Source: Shewanella psychrotolerans
GTDB lineage: Bacteria > Pseudomonadota > Gammaproteobacteria > Enterobacterales > Shewanellaceae
NCBI RefSeq assembly: GCF_019457595.1
Contig: NZ_CP080419.1
Location: 1,364,001-1,428,000, forward strand
Length of the DNA stretch: 64,000 bases
Direction: 5' to 3'
The notes below the pieces were generated by a model. That model was not told the DNA's origin. It saw only the letters and a list, made by a program, of their open reading frames with translations, and ran no database searches. Position 1 is the first letter of the stretch. The number at the start of each line of letters is the position of its first letter. This document shows positions 1 through 10,220 of this stretch, one piece after another. The position numbers and the translations under genes were made by a program.

Positions 1-448
1 TGATTCAATCAAGGTGTCTTATTACGGCTCAATGACGCCGCTTAAGCAAGTGGGTAATGTGTCAATTGAAGATTCAAGAACACTGGCTGTAACGGTATTT
101 GATTCGACGCTAATTCCTGTGGTAGAAAAAGCGATTATGAGTTCAGATCTTGGTCTTAATCCAATGTCAGCAGGTACAACTATCCGTATTCCGCTACCAG
201 CCTTAACTGAAGAACGCCGTAAAGACTTAATCAAAGTTGTTCGCGCTGAGGCTGAAAATGGTCGTATCGCAGTACGTAACGTACGTCGTGATGCGAACTC
301 AGATGTAAAAGCATTAGAGAAAGACAAAGAGTGTACAGAAGATGATGTACGTCGCAGTGAAGACGAGATTCAAAAGTTTACTGATGCTCACGTTAAAATG
401 ATTGACGAGATTTTGGCTGCAAAAGAAGCTGAGTTGATGGAAGTCTAA
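1..448 (+). CDS. frr: Ribosome recycling factor (5' end outside window)
   Basis: RRF splits post-termination ribosomes together with EF-G. The reading frame is open from base 2, so the true start lies upstream. About 147 of the usual 185 residues are visible. Family signatures are clear: [20 protein letters not shown], a LTEERRKDL block and VRNVRRDAN, ending with the typical AKEAELME tail. The GTG at 14 falls within the conserved VSYYGSMTP segment and is not a start. The gene is followed by a strong stem-loop and then uppS, the normal gammaproteobacterial order. Identification is from recalled family sequence. Confidence 0.96.
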   Translation, partial: DSIKVSYYGSMTPLKQVGNVSIEDSRTLAVTVFDSTLIPVVEKAIMSSDLGLNPMSAGTTIRIPLPALTEERRKDLIKVVRAEAENGRIAVRNVRRDANSDVKALEKDKECTEDDVRRSEDEIQKFTDAHVKMIDEILAAKEAELMEV

Positions 449-475
449 TCTCCCAGCTTAGTCACTAGAGTTAAC

Positions 476-504
476 ACGCCGTGTAGGGGTATACTACACG
501 GCGT
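476..504 (+). terminator. Stem-loop after frr
   Basis: An 11-bp perfect stem (ACGCCGTGTAG / CTACACGGCGT) encloses a 7-nt loop. The following T-rich stretch is interrupted (TTTGCTATTTT), so it may be a partial terminator that lets some transcription through to uppS. Confidence 0.65.
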
Positions 505-529
505 TTGCTATTTTAAAGGGTTGTAATAG

Positions 530-1324
530 ATGTCGATCGAACCTCAAACTGGCACTGAGTTTTCAAATGAAACACTCTCAGAGCTAGTAAAGCAGTCTAC
601 CCCTAAGCACGTTGCGATCATCATGGATGGGAATGGGCGCTGGGCTCAGACTCAAGGTAAGCCTCGTGTCATTGGACACAAAGCTGGGGTTAAGGCTGTT
701 AGACGTGCCGTAAGCACGGCTCGAGAGATGGGGATAGGCTCACTGACATTGTTTGCATTTTCAAGTGAGAATTGGCGTAGACCCGACAAAGAAGTCAGTT
801 TGTTGATGGAGCTATTTTTTACTGTGTTGCAAAGAGAACTCAAACTGCTGCACAAAAACGGCGTTCGTCTTAACATCATTGGTGATATCAGCCGTTTTTC
901 AGTGCGTTTGCAAAAGCAAATTGCCTCCGCAATGGCGAAAACCGCCGATAATGATGGTTTGATTTTGAACGTTGCAGCCAACTATGGTGGTCGTTGGGAC
1001 ATTATCCAAGCGGCACAAACCTTAGCCAAAAAGGTTGAATCTGGTGAAATGAACAGCAGTCAGTTCACTGAGGAGGCGTTAAGTCAGCATTTATGCATGC
1101 AAAATCAGCCGGAAGTTGATTTAATGATCCGAACGGGTGGAGATTACCGCATCAGTAACTTTGTCCTCTGGCAGGCAGCCTATGCAGAGTTAGTATTTAC
1201 TGATGTACTTTGGCCCGATTTCGATGAGCAAACCTTTAAAGATGCGGTAGCCGTATTTGCTACACGCCAGCGCCGTTTTGGGTTAACGGGATCTCAAATT
1301 GAGACATTACAGGCTGAATGCTAA
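530..1324 (+). CDS. uppS: Undecaprenyl diphosphate synthase
   Basis: Cis-prenyltransferase that adds eight isopentenyl units to farnesyl diphosphate, giving the C55 carrier for peptidoglycan and O-antigen; cytosolic, membrane-associated. At 264 residues it is slightly longer than the usual ~250 because of an N-terminal extension of about 20 residues. The catalytic motif MDGNGRW is at residues 32-38 (Asp33 is the expected Mg/diphosphate residue). The [11 protein letters not shown] block starts near residue 201, followed by a LWQAAYAEL helix. It is 18 nt upstream of cdsA and probably co-transcribed with it. An ATG at 530 follows a weak AAAGGG site. Confidence 0.97.
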   Translation: MSIEPQTGTEFSNETLSELVKQSTPKHVAIIMDGNGRWAQTQGKPRVIGHKAGVKAVRRAVSTAREMGIGSLTLFAFSSENWRRPDKEVSLLMELFFTVLQRELKLLHKNGVRLNIIGDISRFSVRLQKQIASAMAKTADNDGLILNVAANYGGRWDIIQAAQTLAKKVESGEMNSSQFTEEALSQHLCMQNQPEVDLMIRTGGDYRISNFVLWQAAYAELVFTDVLWPDFDEQTFKDAVAVFATRQRRFGLTGSQIETLQAEC

Positions 1325-1342
1325 ATAATAAGAGGGAAGGTT

Positions 1343-2200
1343 TTGCTAAAACATAGAATAATAACAGCAGTATGGTTAATCCCCTTGGTTATGGGAGCCA
1401 TATTCTTTTTCCCTGTGGAGTATTTTTCATGGGCGTTGGTTGCGGTCTTTTTAATCGCAGGCAAAGAGTGGGGGCGCATTATTGATAAGCGCTGTAATAT
1501 TACTCAGTGGAGTTTTACCTTAACGATTGGGATACTGCTTGTTGCACTGAATATGTTAGTGCCGACGGAGCAAGTTTGGTTGAATGGTAGCTTACATCCC
1601 ATATTTATGGCCATAATGCTGATTGGCGCCATTTGGTGGGCCATTTCATTATTACTCGTGCTCTCTTTCCCGAAAAGCTCCGCCTTGTGGGGCAAAAGTC
1701 ACATGTTTAAGTCCATGTTTGGGCAGTTGACATTAATCCCTTGTTTTACGGCACTTATTGCACTAAAAGCCTTAAGCAGTGAAGCGAGTCCTTATTATGG
1801 TGGCACGTTAGTTTTCTTGGTGATGTTAACAGTATGGGCCACCGATTCAGGCGCTTATTTTGCAGGTAAAGCGTTAGGTAAACACAAGCTAATGCCTAAT
1901 GTCAGTCCTGCGAAAACCATTGAGGGTCTAGTGGGCGGCCTATTAACCACTATGATTGTTGTCGCTGGCATTATGTATGTTTCGCCAGAGCAAGAAGTGG
2001 GCTTAATAATCGCTGTTACGCTATTTGTTGCCTTTGTTTCTGCGGTGGGCGACCTGTCTGAAAGTATGTTCAAACGTGTTGCAGAGATTAAAGATTCTGG
2101 GACTATTTTACCTGGTCATGGTGGTGTATTAGACCGTATCGATAGTCTAACCGCTGCGCTACCGGTGTTTACGCTACTTTATATCGCATTTTGGATGTAA
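1343..2200 (+). CDS. cdsA: Phosphatidate cytidylyltransferase (CDP-diglyceride synthase)
   Basis: Makes CDP-diacylglycerol from phosphatidate and CTP, the branch point for all phospholipids; a polytopic inner-membrane enzyme. It has 285 residues with several hydrophobic segments. The family signature lies in the C-terminal half: [28 protein letters not shown] and [13 protein letters not shown]. The start is a TTG preceded by GAGGGAAGG, which fixes it. The stop codon is 2 nt before the preferred start of dxr, suggesting translational coupling. Confidence 0.96.
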   Translation: MLKHRIITAVWLIPLVMGAIFFFPVEYFSWALVAVFLIAGKEWGRIIDKRCNITQWSFTLTIGILLVALNMLVPTEQVWLNGSLHPIFMAIMLIGAIWWAISLLLVLSFPKSSALWGKSHMFKSMFGQLTLIPCFTALIALKALSSEASPYYGGTLVFLVMLTVWATDSGAYFAGKALGKHKLMPNVSPAKTIEGLVGGLLTTMIVVAGIMYVSPEQEVGLIIAVTLFVAFVSAVGDLSESMFKRVAEIKDSGTILPGHGGVLDRIDSLTAALPVFTLLYIAFWM

Positions 2201-2202
2201 CC

Positions 2203-3399
2203 ATGCAAAGAATGGTGATTCTAGGAGCCACAGGTTCCATTGGTGCTAGTACCCTGAGTGTTATCGAGCAAAATCCTCAAGACTATTCGGTGCATACCTT
2301 GGTAGCGCACCGCAGTGTTGATAAAATGCTTGATTTGTGTCTTAAACACAATCCATCGATAGCCCATATGGTCGACCCTCAAGCGGCCGCCGAATTGCAG
2401 CGTCGTTTACCAGCGCATATGGCAATAACTGTTTCATCGGGTGAGGATGAACTGGCAAGCATAGTGGCTTTGCCAGAGGTCGATACCGTGATGGCAGCAA
2501 TTGTCGGTGCAGCAGGTTTACCTTCTACGCTAGCGGCGGTCAAGGCGGGGAAAAGGGTACTGCTCGCTAACAAAGAATCACTGGTGATGTCAGGGCGATT
2601 GTTTATCGACGCCATGCAAGCTTCTGGGGCAACCGTGTTGCCAGTCGATAGCGAGCACAACGCCATTTTCCAGTGTCTGCCAGAAACTGTACAGCAATCT
2701 GTTGGTGTGTGCGATCTCACTTCGGCCGGTATTTCCCATATTTTACTTACGGGGTCAGGTGGACCTTTTCTCACCTCGGATCTCGATACCCTGAGTCAGA
2801 TGACACCCGATCAGGCATGCAAGCATCCCAACTGGTCTATGGGTCGTAAGATTTCGGTCGATTCCGCCAGCATGATGAATAAGGGACTTGAGTATATCGA
2901 GGCGCGCTGGTTGTTTAATGCGACTAAAGCACAATTAAAGGTTGTGGTGCATCCGCAAAGCGTGATTCACTCTATGGTGCAATATAAAGATGGTAGTGTG
3001 CTGGCCCAGATGGGGAACCCGGATATGCGCACCCCTATTGCTCATTGCATGGCCTATCCACAAAGAATTTTGGCTGGTGTTGAACCTTTAGATTTTTTCA
3101 AAGTCGGACAGTTAAGCTTTCTTGAACCTGACTTTGAACGTTTTCCCTGTCTTGCATTAGCAATTGAAGCCTGTGAACAAGGGCAAGAAGCGACGACTGT
3201 GCTTAATGCTGCCAATGAAATTTCCGTTGAGGCGTTTCTTGAGGGTAAAATTCGTTTTACTGATATAGCAAAAATTAACGAGTTCTGTTTATTTAGGGTG
3301 GTTAAACAGAGTTTAAATACGATTGAAGATATTTTGGCGCTTGATCGCCAAACACGAATTGTTGCTGCTGAATATGTTAAGCGCACGCAATCGTTATAG
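2203..3399 (+). CDS. dxr: 1-deoxy-D-xylulose 5-phosphate reductoisomerase
   Basis: Second enzyme of the MEP isoprenoid pathway, converting DXP to 2-C-methyl-D-erythritol 4-phosphate with NADPH. From the ATG at 2203 it has 398 residues, the usual length. The N terminus [17 protein letters not shown] carries the NADPH-binding GxTGSIG motif. Metal and substrate blocks follow: [15 protein letters not shown] and a [13 protein letters not shown] segment. An in-frame ATG at 2191 would overlap cdsA by 10 nt. I prefer 2203 because family members begin a few residues before the GxTGSIG motif. It supplies isoprenoid precursor for UppS in the same cluster. Confidence 0.97.
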   Translation: MQRMVILGATGSIGASTLSVIEQNPQDYSVHTLVAHRSVDKMLDLCLKHNPSIAHMVDPQAAAELQRRLPAHMAITVSSGEDELASIVALPEVDTVMAAIVGAAGLPSTLAAVKAGKRVLLANKESLVMSGRLFIDAMQASGATVLPVDSEHNAIFQCLPETVQQSVGVCDLTSAGISHILLTGSGGPFLTSDLDTLSQMTPDQACKHPNWSMGRKISVDSASMMNKGLEYIEARWLFNATKAQLKVVVHPQSVIHSMVQYKDGSVLAQMGNPDMRTPIAHCMAYPQRILAGVEPLDFFKVGQLSFLEPDFERFPCLALAIEACEQGQEATTVLNAANEISVEAFLEGKIRFTDIAKINEFCLFRVVKQSLNTIEDILALDRQTRIVAAEYVKRTQSL

Positions 3400-3408
3400 A
3401 GGAGTGTA

Positions 3409-4770
3409 ATGCTGGATTTTTTATGGAACCTAGGTTCCTTTGTCATTGCCTTAGGTGTGTTGATCACTGCGCACGAATATGGACACTTTTGGGTTGCTAG
3501 ACGTTGCGGCGTTAAGGTCGAGCGCTTCTCGATCGGTTTTGGCAAAGCTATCTGGCGCAAGGTGGGTGCCGATGGGACCGAGTATGTCTTAGCTGTTATC
3601 CCGCTCGGTGGCTATGTTAAGATGCTCGATGAGCGTGTTGATGATGTGCCTGAAGCGTTGAAGTCGCAAGCCTTTAATCGAAAGTCGGTATGGCAACGTA
3701 TCGCCATTGTCGGCGCTGGCCCCATGGCAAACTTCATCTTTGCTATTTTTGCGCTTTATATCATGTATCTCATCGGCGTGCCGTCGTTAAAACCGGTAAT
3801 TGAATCGACCCAAGTCGATACCCCCGCAGAGATCATCAAAGTTAATAAGCCGATGCAGGTTATTGCTATCGGCGACCAAAGTGTACGCAATTGGGAGGAG
3901 GTCACTTATGCCTTAGTTGGTCATATTGGTGACGAGCAAATCTCGATGACTTTGGCACCATTATCAGGCGTGATGGGTGAAGAGCGTACTTACCTGCTCG
4001 ATACTCGCCAATGGCAGTTTGACCCGGAAAAGCAATCACCAATCACCTCATTAGGTTTAGATATTTATCGCCCCGAGATCTCACCGACGTTAGGTTTAGT
4101 TAGTGATGACGGTGCAGCGCATGCGGCTGGCGTAAAAGTTGGCGATACCATAATCGCTATCAACGGCAGTTCCTATCGCGATTGGGATAGCTTTGTTGAG
4201 CAGATAAAAGCCTCGGCCAATAAAACCGTTAGCATCACTGTAAAGCGAAACGGTGAACAGCTTAAGCTAAGCGTTACACCCAAAGCGCGTACGTTAGATG
4301 ATGGCAGTGTCGAAGGCGTTATTGGTGTGGCGCCAAATCAAGCTCCTTGGCCTGAAGAGATGCGTCTTCAGTTAGAGTATGGCTTTGGTGAATCTTTTGT
4401 GGTTGCTGCAGATAAAACGTGGCAACTTGTGTCAGTCAGCATTAAGATGATTGGCAAATTGTTTACTGGCGATGTGTCGGTGAAGAATCTCAGTGGTCCT
4501 ATTTCCATTGCACAAGGTGCGGGAAGTAGTGCTAACTATGGGTTAGTTTATTTTTTAGGATTCCTAGCATTAATTAGCGTGAATTTAGGCATTATTAATT
4601 TATTGCCTTTACCCGTGCTAGATGGTGGGCATCTGTTATATTACTTCATCGAAGTGATCACAGGCAGGCCTGTACCAGAAAAGGTACAGGAAATTGGATT
4701 CAGATTTGGGGCAGCTATGCTGCTAATGTTGATGAGTATCGCCCTTTTCAATGATTTTTCCCGACTCTGA
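3409..4770 (+). CDS. rseP: Site-2 intramembrane zinc metalloprotease, sigma-E activation
   Basis: Cleaves the anti-sigma factor RseA in the inner membrane after DegS, releasing sigma-E; it also removes remnant signal peptides. It has 453 residues, close to the E. coli length of 450. The zinc motif HEYGH is at residues 22-26 in the first membrane segment. Two periplasmic PDZ-like domains lie roughly at 115-310 (the second has VKVGDTIIAINGSS). The distal catalytic motif LPVLDGGHL lies within the third hydrophobic segment. The start ATG follows GAGGAG. The sigma-E protease sits beside bamA and skp, which are typical sigma-E targets. Confidence 0.97.
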   Translation: MLDFLWNLGSFVIALGVLITAHEYGHFWVARRCGVKVERFSIGFGKAIWRKVGADGTEYVLAVIPLGGYVKMLDERVDDVPEALKSQAFNRKSVWQRIAIVGAGPMANFIFAIFALYIMYLIGVPSLKPVIESTQVDTPAEIIKVNKPMQVIAIGDQSVRNWEEVTYALVGHIGDEQISMTLAPLSGVMGEERTYLLDTRQWQFDPEKQSPITSLGLDIYRPEISPTLGLVSDDGAAHAAGVKVGDTIIAINGSSYRDWDSFVEQIKASANKTVSITVKRNGEQLKLSVTPKARTLDDGSVEGVIGVAPNQAPWPEEMRLQLEYGFGESFVVAADKTWQLVSVSIKMIGKLFTGDVSVKNLSGPISIAQGAGSSANYGLVYFLGFLALISVNLGIINLLPLPVLDGGHLLYYFIEVITGRPVPEKVQEIGFRFGAAMLLMLMSIALFNDFSRL

Positions 4771-4801
4771 GCAAGGACACACACATAATTAGAAGTGCTC
4801 T

Positions 4802-7285
4802 ATGAGATTGAATAAAATTTTTGCCTCGATGTTATTAGTCGGTGCGTCTTTATCAGGGAACGGTTGGGCAGAGACATTCCAGCCATTTGAAGTTACCGAC
4901 ATACAAGTGCAAGGCTTGCAACGTGTTGCGCTTGGTGCCGCCTTGTTGAATATTCCTATTAAAGTGGGAGATACCGTCGACGAAACGCGTTTGCAACAAG
5001 CGATCAAGAGCTTATATTCGTCGACTAACTTTGAACATATTGAAGTCGCCCGAGACGGAAGTGTGCTTGTGGTGACCGTAAAAGAACGTCCAACTATCAG
5101 CGTGGTCTCTTTCGAGGGTAACAAAGATATTAAGGATGAGCAGTTACAAGAAAGTCTTGATGGTAGTGGCGTTAAAGTCGGTGAGTCTTTGGATCGCACC
5201 ATGCTTAGCGGCATCGAAAAAAGCCTACAAGATTTCTATTATGGTGTTGGTAAATACGGCGCCAAAGTTGAAGCGCAGGTGATAAATCTACCCCGTAATC
5301 GTGTCGAACTTAAATTTAAGTTCACTGAAGGTTTAGCGGCAGAGATCCATCAAATCAATGTGGTCGGTAATACCGTATTTACCGATGCCGAGTTGATCGG
5401 AATGCTTGAACTTAAAGATTATGTCGCTTGGTGGGATCTCTTTGGTGAGCGTCGTTACCAGAAGCAAAAGCTGCAAGCAGATCTTGAGACAATCAAAACC
5501 TTTTATCATAATCGTGGTTATATTCGATTCGATGTCACTTCGACTCAGGTGGCGATGACGCCAGATCGCAAAGGACTCTATATCACAATTAACGTCAATG
5601 AAGGTGAGCAGTATAAGGTGAAAGACGTTAACCTTACTGGTGATCTGATGGGGCGCGAAGAGGTGATGCAGGCGATTTTACCTATTAAGGTCGGCGATAC
5701 TTACAACGGCGGAGATGTCACTTTTACCGAAGAGATGTATGGTAAATATCTTGGTCGTTTCGGTTATGCCTACCCAGAAGTGAAGACTTTTCCTGAAATT
5801 GACGATGAGACCAAAGAGGTCACACTCAACGTTAATATTAAACCGGGTAAGCGGGTTTATGTTCGCAGTATTAACTTCACTGGTAACCAAGTCACCAAAG
5901 ATGAAGTGCTGCGCCGAGAGCTCCGCCAGATGGAAGGTGCCTGGTTAAATTCAGCGCAAGTTGAGCAATCAAAAGCACGTCTTAATCGTTTAGGGTATTT
6001 TGAAACGGTTGATACTCAAACAGTTCAAGTGCCAGGCACTGACGATCTTGTCGATGTTGCTTTTAACGTGAAAGAGCAGCCTTCTGGCTCATTTAACGCG
6101 GGTGTTGGTTATGGTACTGAATCGGGTCTTAGCCTGCAGTTTGGTGTTCAACAAAGTAACTTCCTAGGTACAGGCAATCAGGCTGGAATAAACCTCAATA
6201 CCAATAAATACTCTAAAAACGTTAATATTTCTTATACCGATCCTTATTTTACTAAAGATGGTGTCAGCTTGGGTGGAAGCCTTTTCTGGAGTGAGTTTGA
6301 TGCAAATGAGGCTAACTTAGAACGTTATAAGAATAGCTCTTATGGTGTTACATTGAATTCGGGTTTCCCGATCAATGAATACAATCGTATTAACGGCGGT
6401 TTAGGCTATCGTCATAACGAAATCTCTGAGATTTCAGGTTATGAACAGGCCTTGCGTTTCTATAACATTTACCGTGATATAAATGATCCAGAAGCCGATC
6501 TCGCATTCGATAACTTCGAGCTAAATCTTGGTTGGTATCGCAGTACCCTAAACCGAGGCACTTTCCCAACAAATGGTTCATCACAACGTTTAAGCGGTAA
6601 GATGACTGTACCTGGGTCTGATCTACAATATTTTAAGACTGATTTCGATACCAGTTTTTACTGGCCAATTACCCGAAGTCACAGCTTTGTATTCTTGACT
6701 AAAGCCCGTTTAGGTTATGGTAATGGTTATGGCCAATTTGATAGAAATGACCAAATTCTGCCCTTCTGGGAAAACTATTACTCTGGTGGTAGCAGCTCAC
6801 TACGTGGCTTTAAATCTAATTCAGTCGGTCCGCGTTCATTCTACTTATATCGTGGTAGTGAACCTTGTTCACCAGATCCGTCGGGTGATGGCTGTTTGCT
6901 TCCAGGCGATCCTAATCGTGTAACGGTAAGCGATGGACGCTCTATTGGTGGTAATGCTATTGCGACAGCGACGATAGAAGTGATTGTACCGACCCCGTTT
7001 TTGGATGAGGCTTATAGCAACTCAGTACGGACCAGTTTCTTTGTTGATGCTGGTAACGTTTGGGATACCGAGTTTGACTATGACTCATATAAATTCTTGC
7101 CAGCAGAGCAGTTTGCTAAGCTAGAAGATTACTCAGATCCAGGTCGTATCCGTGCGTCTGCGGGTATGAGTGTACAATGGTTGTCGCCTATGGGACCTAT
7201 GGTATTTAGTCTTGCATGGCCAATCAAAGAATATGAAGATGACGATACCGAAATCTTCTCGTTCAACATTGGTAAAACTTTCTAA
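4802..7285 (+). CDS. bamA: Outer membrane protein assembly factor BamA
   Basis: Essential Omp85 insertase that folds beta-barrels into the outer membrane. It has 827 residues. A signal peptide of about 23 residues ends GNGWA-ET. Five POTRA repeats follow to about residue 420, then a 16-strand barrel. The barrel contains the GGSSSLRGF loop-6 motif and ends with a terminal Phe (IGKTF). Extracellular loop 6 has a CSPDPSGDGC cysteine pair, comparable to the disulphide in E. coli BamA. The Shine-Dalgarno before 4802 is weak. Its cluster neighbours skp and lpxD serve the same envelope assembly role. Confidence 0.98.
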   Translation: MRLNKIFASMLLVGASLSGNGWAETFQPFEVTDIQVQGLQRVALGAALLNIPIKVGDTVDETRLQQAIKSLYSSTNFEHIEVARDGSVLVVTVKERPTISVVSFEGNKDIKDEQLQESLDGSGVKVGESLDRTMLSGIEKSLQDFYYGVGKYGAKVEAQVINLPRNRVELKFKFTEGLAAEIHQINVVGNTVFTDAELIGMLELKDYVAWWDLFGERRYQKQKLQADLETIKTFYHNRGYIRFDVTSTQVAMTPDRKGLYITINVNEGEQYKVKDVNLTGDLMGREEVMQAILPIKVGDTYNGGDVTFTEEMYGKYLGRFGYAYPEVKTFPEIDDETKEVTLNVNIKPGKRVYVRSINFTGNQVTKDEVLRRELRQMEGAWLNSAQVEQSKARLNRLGYFETVDTQTVQVPGTDDLVDVAFNVKEQPSGSFNAGVGYGTESGLSLQFGVQQSNFLGTGNQAGINLNTNKYSKNVNISYTDPYFTKDGVSLGGSLFWSEFDANEANLERYKNSSYGVTLNSGFPINEYNRINGGLGYRHNEISEISGYEQALRFYNIYRDINDPEADLAFDNFELNLGWYRSTLNRGTFPTNGSSQRLSGKMTVPGSDLQYFKTDFDTSFYWPITRSHSFVFLTKARLGYGNGYGQFDRNDQILPFWENYYSGGSSSLRGFKSNSVGPRSFYLYRGSEPCSPDPSGDGCLLPGDPNRVTVSDGRSIGGNAIATATIEVIVPTPFLDEAYSNSVRTSFFVDAGNVWDTEFDYDSYKFLPAEQFAKLEDYSDPGRIRASAGMSVQWLSPMGPMVFSLAWPIKEYEDDDTEIFSFNIGKTF

Positions 7286-7344
7286 AGTAGAGCTAATTTA
7301 AATAAAAATATTCGGCAGGTTTTGCTGACAATAAGGAGTTTATT

Positions 7345-7848
7345 TTGAATAAGATGTTTAATCGCGCAATGATGGTTTTGGTTCTTTTAGGTGCACCAAT
7401 TGCTGCGCAAGCTGAGAAAATTGCGGTTGTTGATATGCAAGCGGTATTTGAACAATTACCTCAGCGTGAAGAAGTGAGCAAAACCCTTAAAACGGAATTT
7501 GGTGACCGTGTTGCCAGTGTGCAAAAGATGCAAGACGAGTTGCGCACTATGCTTGAAACTCAGCAACGTGATGCAGCGTTGATGAGCGAAACTCAAAAGA
7601 CTGAAATGTTACGTAAGATGGAATCAATCAAAGCCGAATTACAGCTTAAAGGTAAGGCTCTTGATGAAGATATGCGTCGTCGTAACGGTGAAGAGCAAAA
7701 CAAGTTGCTAGTTAAAGTTCAAAAAGCGATTAGCGCAATTGCTGAGAAAGAGCAATATGACGTAGTGCTTCAGCGCGGTGCTGTTATTTACGTTAAACCT
7801 GCTTCAGATATCAGCAGCAAAGTTGTTGAAGCGTTGAGTAAAGGCTAA
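7345..7848 (+). CDS. skp: Periplasmic chaperone Skp (OmpH)
   Basis: Trimeric holdase that carries unfolded outer-membrane proteins across the periplasm to BamA. It has 167 residues with a signal peptide cleaved after PIAAQA (about residue 23). The mature N terminus EKIAVVDMQAVFEQLP is the family signature. A long, charged, methionine- and glutamine-rich helical region (about 50-125) forms the tentacles. The start is TTG, fixed by AAGGAG six bases upstream. The gene lies between bamA and lpxD as in most gammaproteobacteria. Confidence 0.97.
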   Translation: MNKMFNRAMMVLVLLGAPIAAQAEKIAVVDMQAVFEQLPQREEVSKTLKTEFGDRVASVQKMQDELRTMLETQQRDAALMSETQKTEMLRKMESIKAELQLKGKALDEDMRRRNGEEQNKLLVKVQKAISAIAEKEQYDVVLQRGAVIYVKPASDISSKVVEALSKG

Positions 7849-7854
7849 CGATCG

Positions 7855-8880
7855 ATGACAAGCTACACATTGAGAGAGATTGCCACTCACTTAAATGCCG
7901 AAGTACAAGGTGATGACACGGTTAAAATTAACCGTGTTGCCACGCTAGAAAATGCACAGGTCGGTGAGATCTCTTTTTTAGCCAATCCTAAATACCAAAG
8001 CCAACTCGAAGGCACTTTCGCTTCTGCAGTGTTGTTGTCGCCTAAGAGTGCCGAAGGCTTTGAGGGTAACGCCATCGTACTTAAGGATCCTTATGTTGGT
8101 TTTGCTAGGGTTGCCCAGTTACTGGACTCAACCCCAAAAGCGGCTGAATCAGTCCATCCTAGTGCGGTAATTGATCCTTCGGCTATGTTGGGAGAAGGCA
8201 TAGCAATAGGTGCTAATGTGGTAGTTGGTCCAAATGTTATTATTGGGGAAAATGTCCAGATTGGTCCTGGTTGTGTAATAGGGCAAGATTCTATTATCGG
8301 TTCAGGTACAATTTTATGGGCCAATGTCACCCTCTATCATGACGTTCACCTAGGTCAGAGCTGTATCATCCATTCGGGTAGCGTGATAGGTTCCGACGGT
8401 TTTGGTTATGCTAATGAGCGTGGTCAATGGATCAAAATCCCCCAAACGGGTGGCGTACGTATTGGTAATAATGTCGAAGTCGGTGCTTGTACTAGCATAG
8501 ATAGAGGCGCTATAGACCATACCGAAATCCATGATGGTGTGATTATTGACAATCAAGTACAGATTGCCCATAACGTGGTGATTGGGGCTAATAGTGCATT
8601 GGCTGGTGGTTCAATCATTGCTGGTAGTGTCACAATTGGTAAGTATTGCATTGTAGGCGGTAATAGCGCTGTTGCTGGGCATTTATCTATTGCAGATGGT
8701 ACCCATGTCTCGGGTGGAACAAACGTCACGAGTGTTATCAGGGAGCCTGGTGTATACTCTTCGGCTACCGTCGCGATGGAAAACAAAGTCTGGCGCCGAA
8801 ATACGGTTAGATTTAGACAGCTAGACGAGTTATTCCAGCGCGTTAAAAAGCTTGAAAAAAACGTTAAATCAGATGATTAA
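7855..8880 (+). CDS. lpxD: UDP-3-O-(3-hydroxyacyl)glucosamine N-acyltransferase
   Basis: Third step of lipid A synthesis: transfers a 3-hydroxyacyl chain from ACP to the amino group of UDP-3-O-acylglucosamine. It has 341 residues. The N-terminal uridine-binding domain (about 1-100) is followed by a left-handed beta-helix of hexapeptide repeats (about 105-320) and a charged helical tail (ELFQRVKKLEKNVKSDD). The QIAHNVVIG segment carries the expected catalytic His. It starts 6 nt after skp and is probably in the same transcript. Confidence 0.97.
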   Translation: MTSYTLREIATHLNAEVQGDDTVKINRVATLENAQVGEISFLANPKYQSQLEGTFASAVLLSPKSAEGFEGNAIVLKDPYVGFARVAQLLDSTPKAAESVHPSAVIDPSAMLGEGIAIGANVVVGPNVIIGENVQIGPGCVIGQDSIIGSGTILWANVTLYHDVHLGQSCIIHSGSVIGSDGFGYANERGQWIKIPQTGGVRIGNNVEVGACTSIDRGAIDHTEIHDGVIIDNQVQIAHNVVIGANSALAGGSIIAGSVTIGKYCIVGGNSAVAGHLSIADGTHVSGGTNVTSVIREPGVYSSATVAMENKVWRRNTVRFRQLDELFQRVKKLEKNVKSDD

Positions 8881-8909
8881 CTGCCTTTGGCAGCTAAGGA
8901 AGTTATTGA

Positions 8910-9371
8910 GTGTCAAATCAATTAAACACAATGGATATCAAAGAGATCCTGAAGTTTCTACCTCACAGATATCCGTTTTTATTGATCGATAGAGTTCTAG
9001 ACTTTACGCCAGGCGAAACACTGCATGCGATCAAAAATGTGACCATTAATGAGCCGTTTTTTCAAGGTCATTTCCCTGTACAGCCTGTGATGCCTGGTGT
9101 ATTGATCCTTGAGGCGATGGCTCAGGCGACTGGCTTGTTAGCATTTAAGACGATGAGCGATGCGCCTTCAAATGATGCTCTATATTATTTTGCCGGTATT
9201 GATAAGGCGCGTTTCAAACGTGTTGTCGAACCTGGTGATCAACTTCATTTTGAAGTAAAAATGATTAAAGAACGCCGCGGGATTGGGGTGTTTACCGGTG
9301 AAGCCAAGGTGGATGGTGAACTAGTTTGTTCAGCTGAAATCATGTGTGCCCGTAGAGAGATTAGCAAGTGA
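8910..9371 (+). CDS. fabZ: 3-hydroxyacyl-ACP dehydratase
   Basis: Dehydrates 3-hydroxyacyl-ACP in fatty acid elongation, competing with the Lpx acyltransferases for 3-hydroxyacyl-ACP. It has 153 residues with a hot-dog fold. The catalytic pair is visible as [20 protein letters not shown] with His54 and Glu68, the positions expected for this family. The start is GTG at 8910 with AAGGA ten bases upstream. Its stop overlaps the lpxA start by 4 nt (GTGA), a strong coupling signal. Confidence 0.97.
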   Translation: MSNQLNTMDIKEILKFLPHRYPFLLIDRVLDFTPGETLHAIKNVTINEPFFQGHFPVQPVMPGVLILEAMAQATGLLAFKTMSDAPSNDALYYFAGIDKARFKRVVEPGDQLHFEVKMIKERRGIGVFTGEAKVDGELVCSAEIMCARREISK

Positions 9372-10135
9372 TCGATAAGTTAGCGTTTGTACATCCAGAT
9401 GCCAAGATAGGCAATAATGTCACCATAGGTCCGTGGACTTATATTGGTGCTGATGTCGAGATTGGTGACGACTGTCACCTTAGCTCCCATGTTGTGGTCA
9501 AAGGACCTACGGTTATTGGCAAAGGGAATCGCATTTTCCAGTTCGCCTCTGTGGGTGAAGATTGCCAAGATAAGAAGTATGCTGGCGAGGCAACACGTCT
9601 TATCATAGGTGATAACAATGTGATCCGAGAGTCGGTAACGATTCATCGTGGCACCACCCAAGATAAGGGTGAGACCATCATTGGTTCTAACAATCTGTTT
9701 ATGGCCTATGTCCATATCGCTCATGATTGTGTGGTGGGTAATAACGTCATCATGGCCAATAACGCCTCTATCGCTGGCCACGTACATGTGGGTGACTGGG
9801 CGATTTTAGGTGGTATGACTGGAGTACATCAGTTTGTTCATATTGGTGCCCATGCATTTACAGCGGGTTACTCCTTGATACTGCAAGATGTACCACCATT
9901 TGTGATGGCTTCTGGTCAACCTGCGATACCTCGCGGACTTAACAGTGAAGGGCTTAAGCGTCGTGGTTTCTCTAAAGAGAGCCAGATCGCGGTACGCCGA
10001 GCTTATAAGACGCTCTATCGTAAAGGATTAACCATCGATGAAGCTGTTGCGGAATTAGGTGAAGACGTACAAGATGAGCAGGTCAAACTGCTAATGGATT
10101 TTGTGGTCAACTCTGGCCGAGGCATCATTCGCTAA
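9368..10135 (+). CDS. lpxA: UDP-N-acetylglucosamine acyltransferase
   Basis: First step of lipid A synthesis: O-acylates UDP-GlcNAc with 3-hydroxyacyl-ACP. It has 255 residues, slightly shorter than the E. coli enzyme (262). A left-handed beta-helix covers about residues 1-190, with a C-terminal helical domain. The [16 protein letters not shown] block contains the expected catalytic His. GTG start overlaps the fabZ stop. A Rho-independent terminator follows directly, so lpxA closes this transcription unit despite the usual lpxA-lpxB linkage. Confidence 0.97.
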   Translation: MIDKLAFVHPDAKIGNNVTIGPWTYIGADVEIGDDCHLSSHVVVKGPTVIGKGNRIFQFASVGEDCQDKKYAGEATRLIIGDNNVIRESVTIHRGTTQDKGETIIGSNNLFMAYVHIAHDCVVGNNVIMANNASIAGHVHVGDWAILGGMTGVHQFVHIGAHAFTAGYSLILQDVPPFVMASGQPAIPRGLNSEGLKRRGFSKESQIAVRRAYKTLYRKGLTIDEAVAELGEDVQDEQVKLLMDFVVNSGRGIIR

Positions 10136-10154
10136 CTATATGCCTTTAAAAGAA

Positions 10155-10181
10155 AAGCTCGTTTATACGGGCTTTTTTTTT
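10155..10181 (+). terminator. Rho-independent terminator between lpxA and lpxB
   Basis: A 7-bp stem (AAGCTCG / CGGGCTT, one G-U pair) with a 6-nt loop is followed by seven Ts. It falls in the 85-nt gap between lpxA and lpxB. Confidence 0.8.
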
Positions 10182-10220
10182 ATGAAGATGAAAACCTAAT
10201 AATGCACAAAGAATCTAGAT

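Noticed and set aside
14..16. GTG at 14 as the frr start
   Set aside because: It encodes the Val of the conserved VSYYG segment; the frame is open to the window edge.
9380..9787. 135-codon minus-strand frame inside lpxA
   Set aside because: Antisense to the hexapeptide repeats, whose regular codons keep the opposite frame open.
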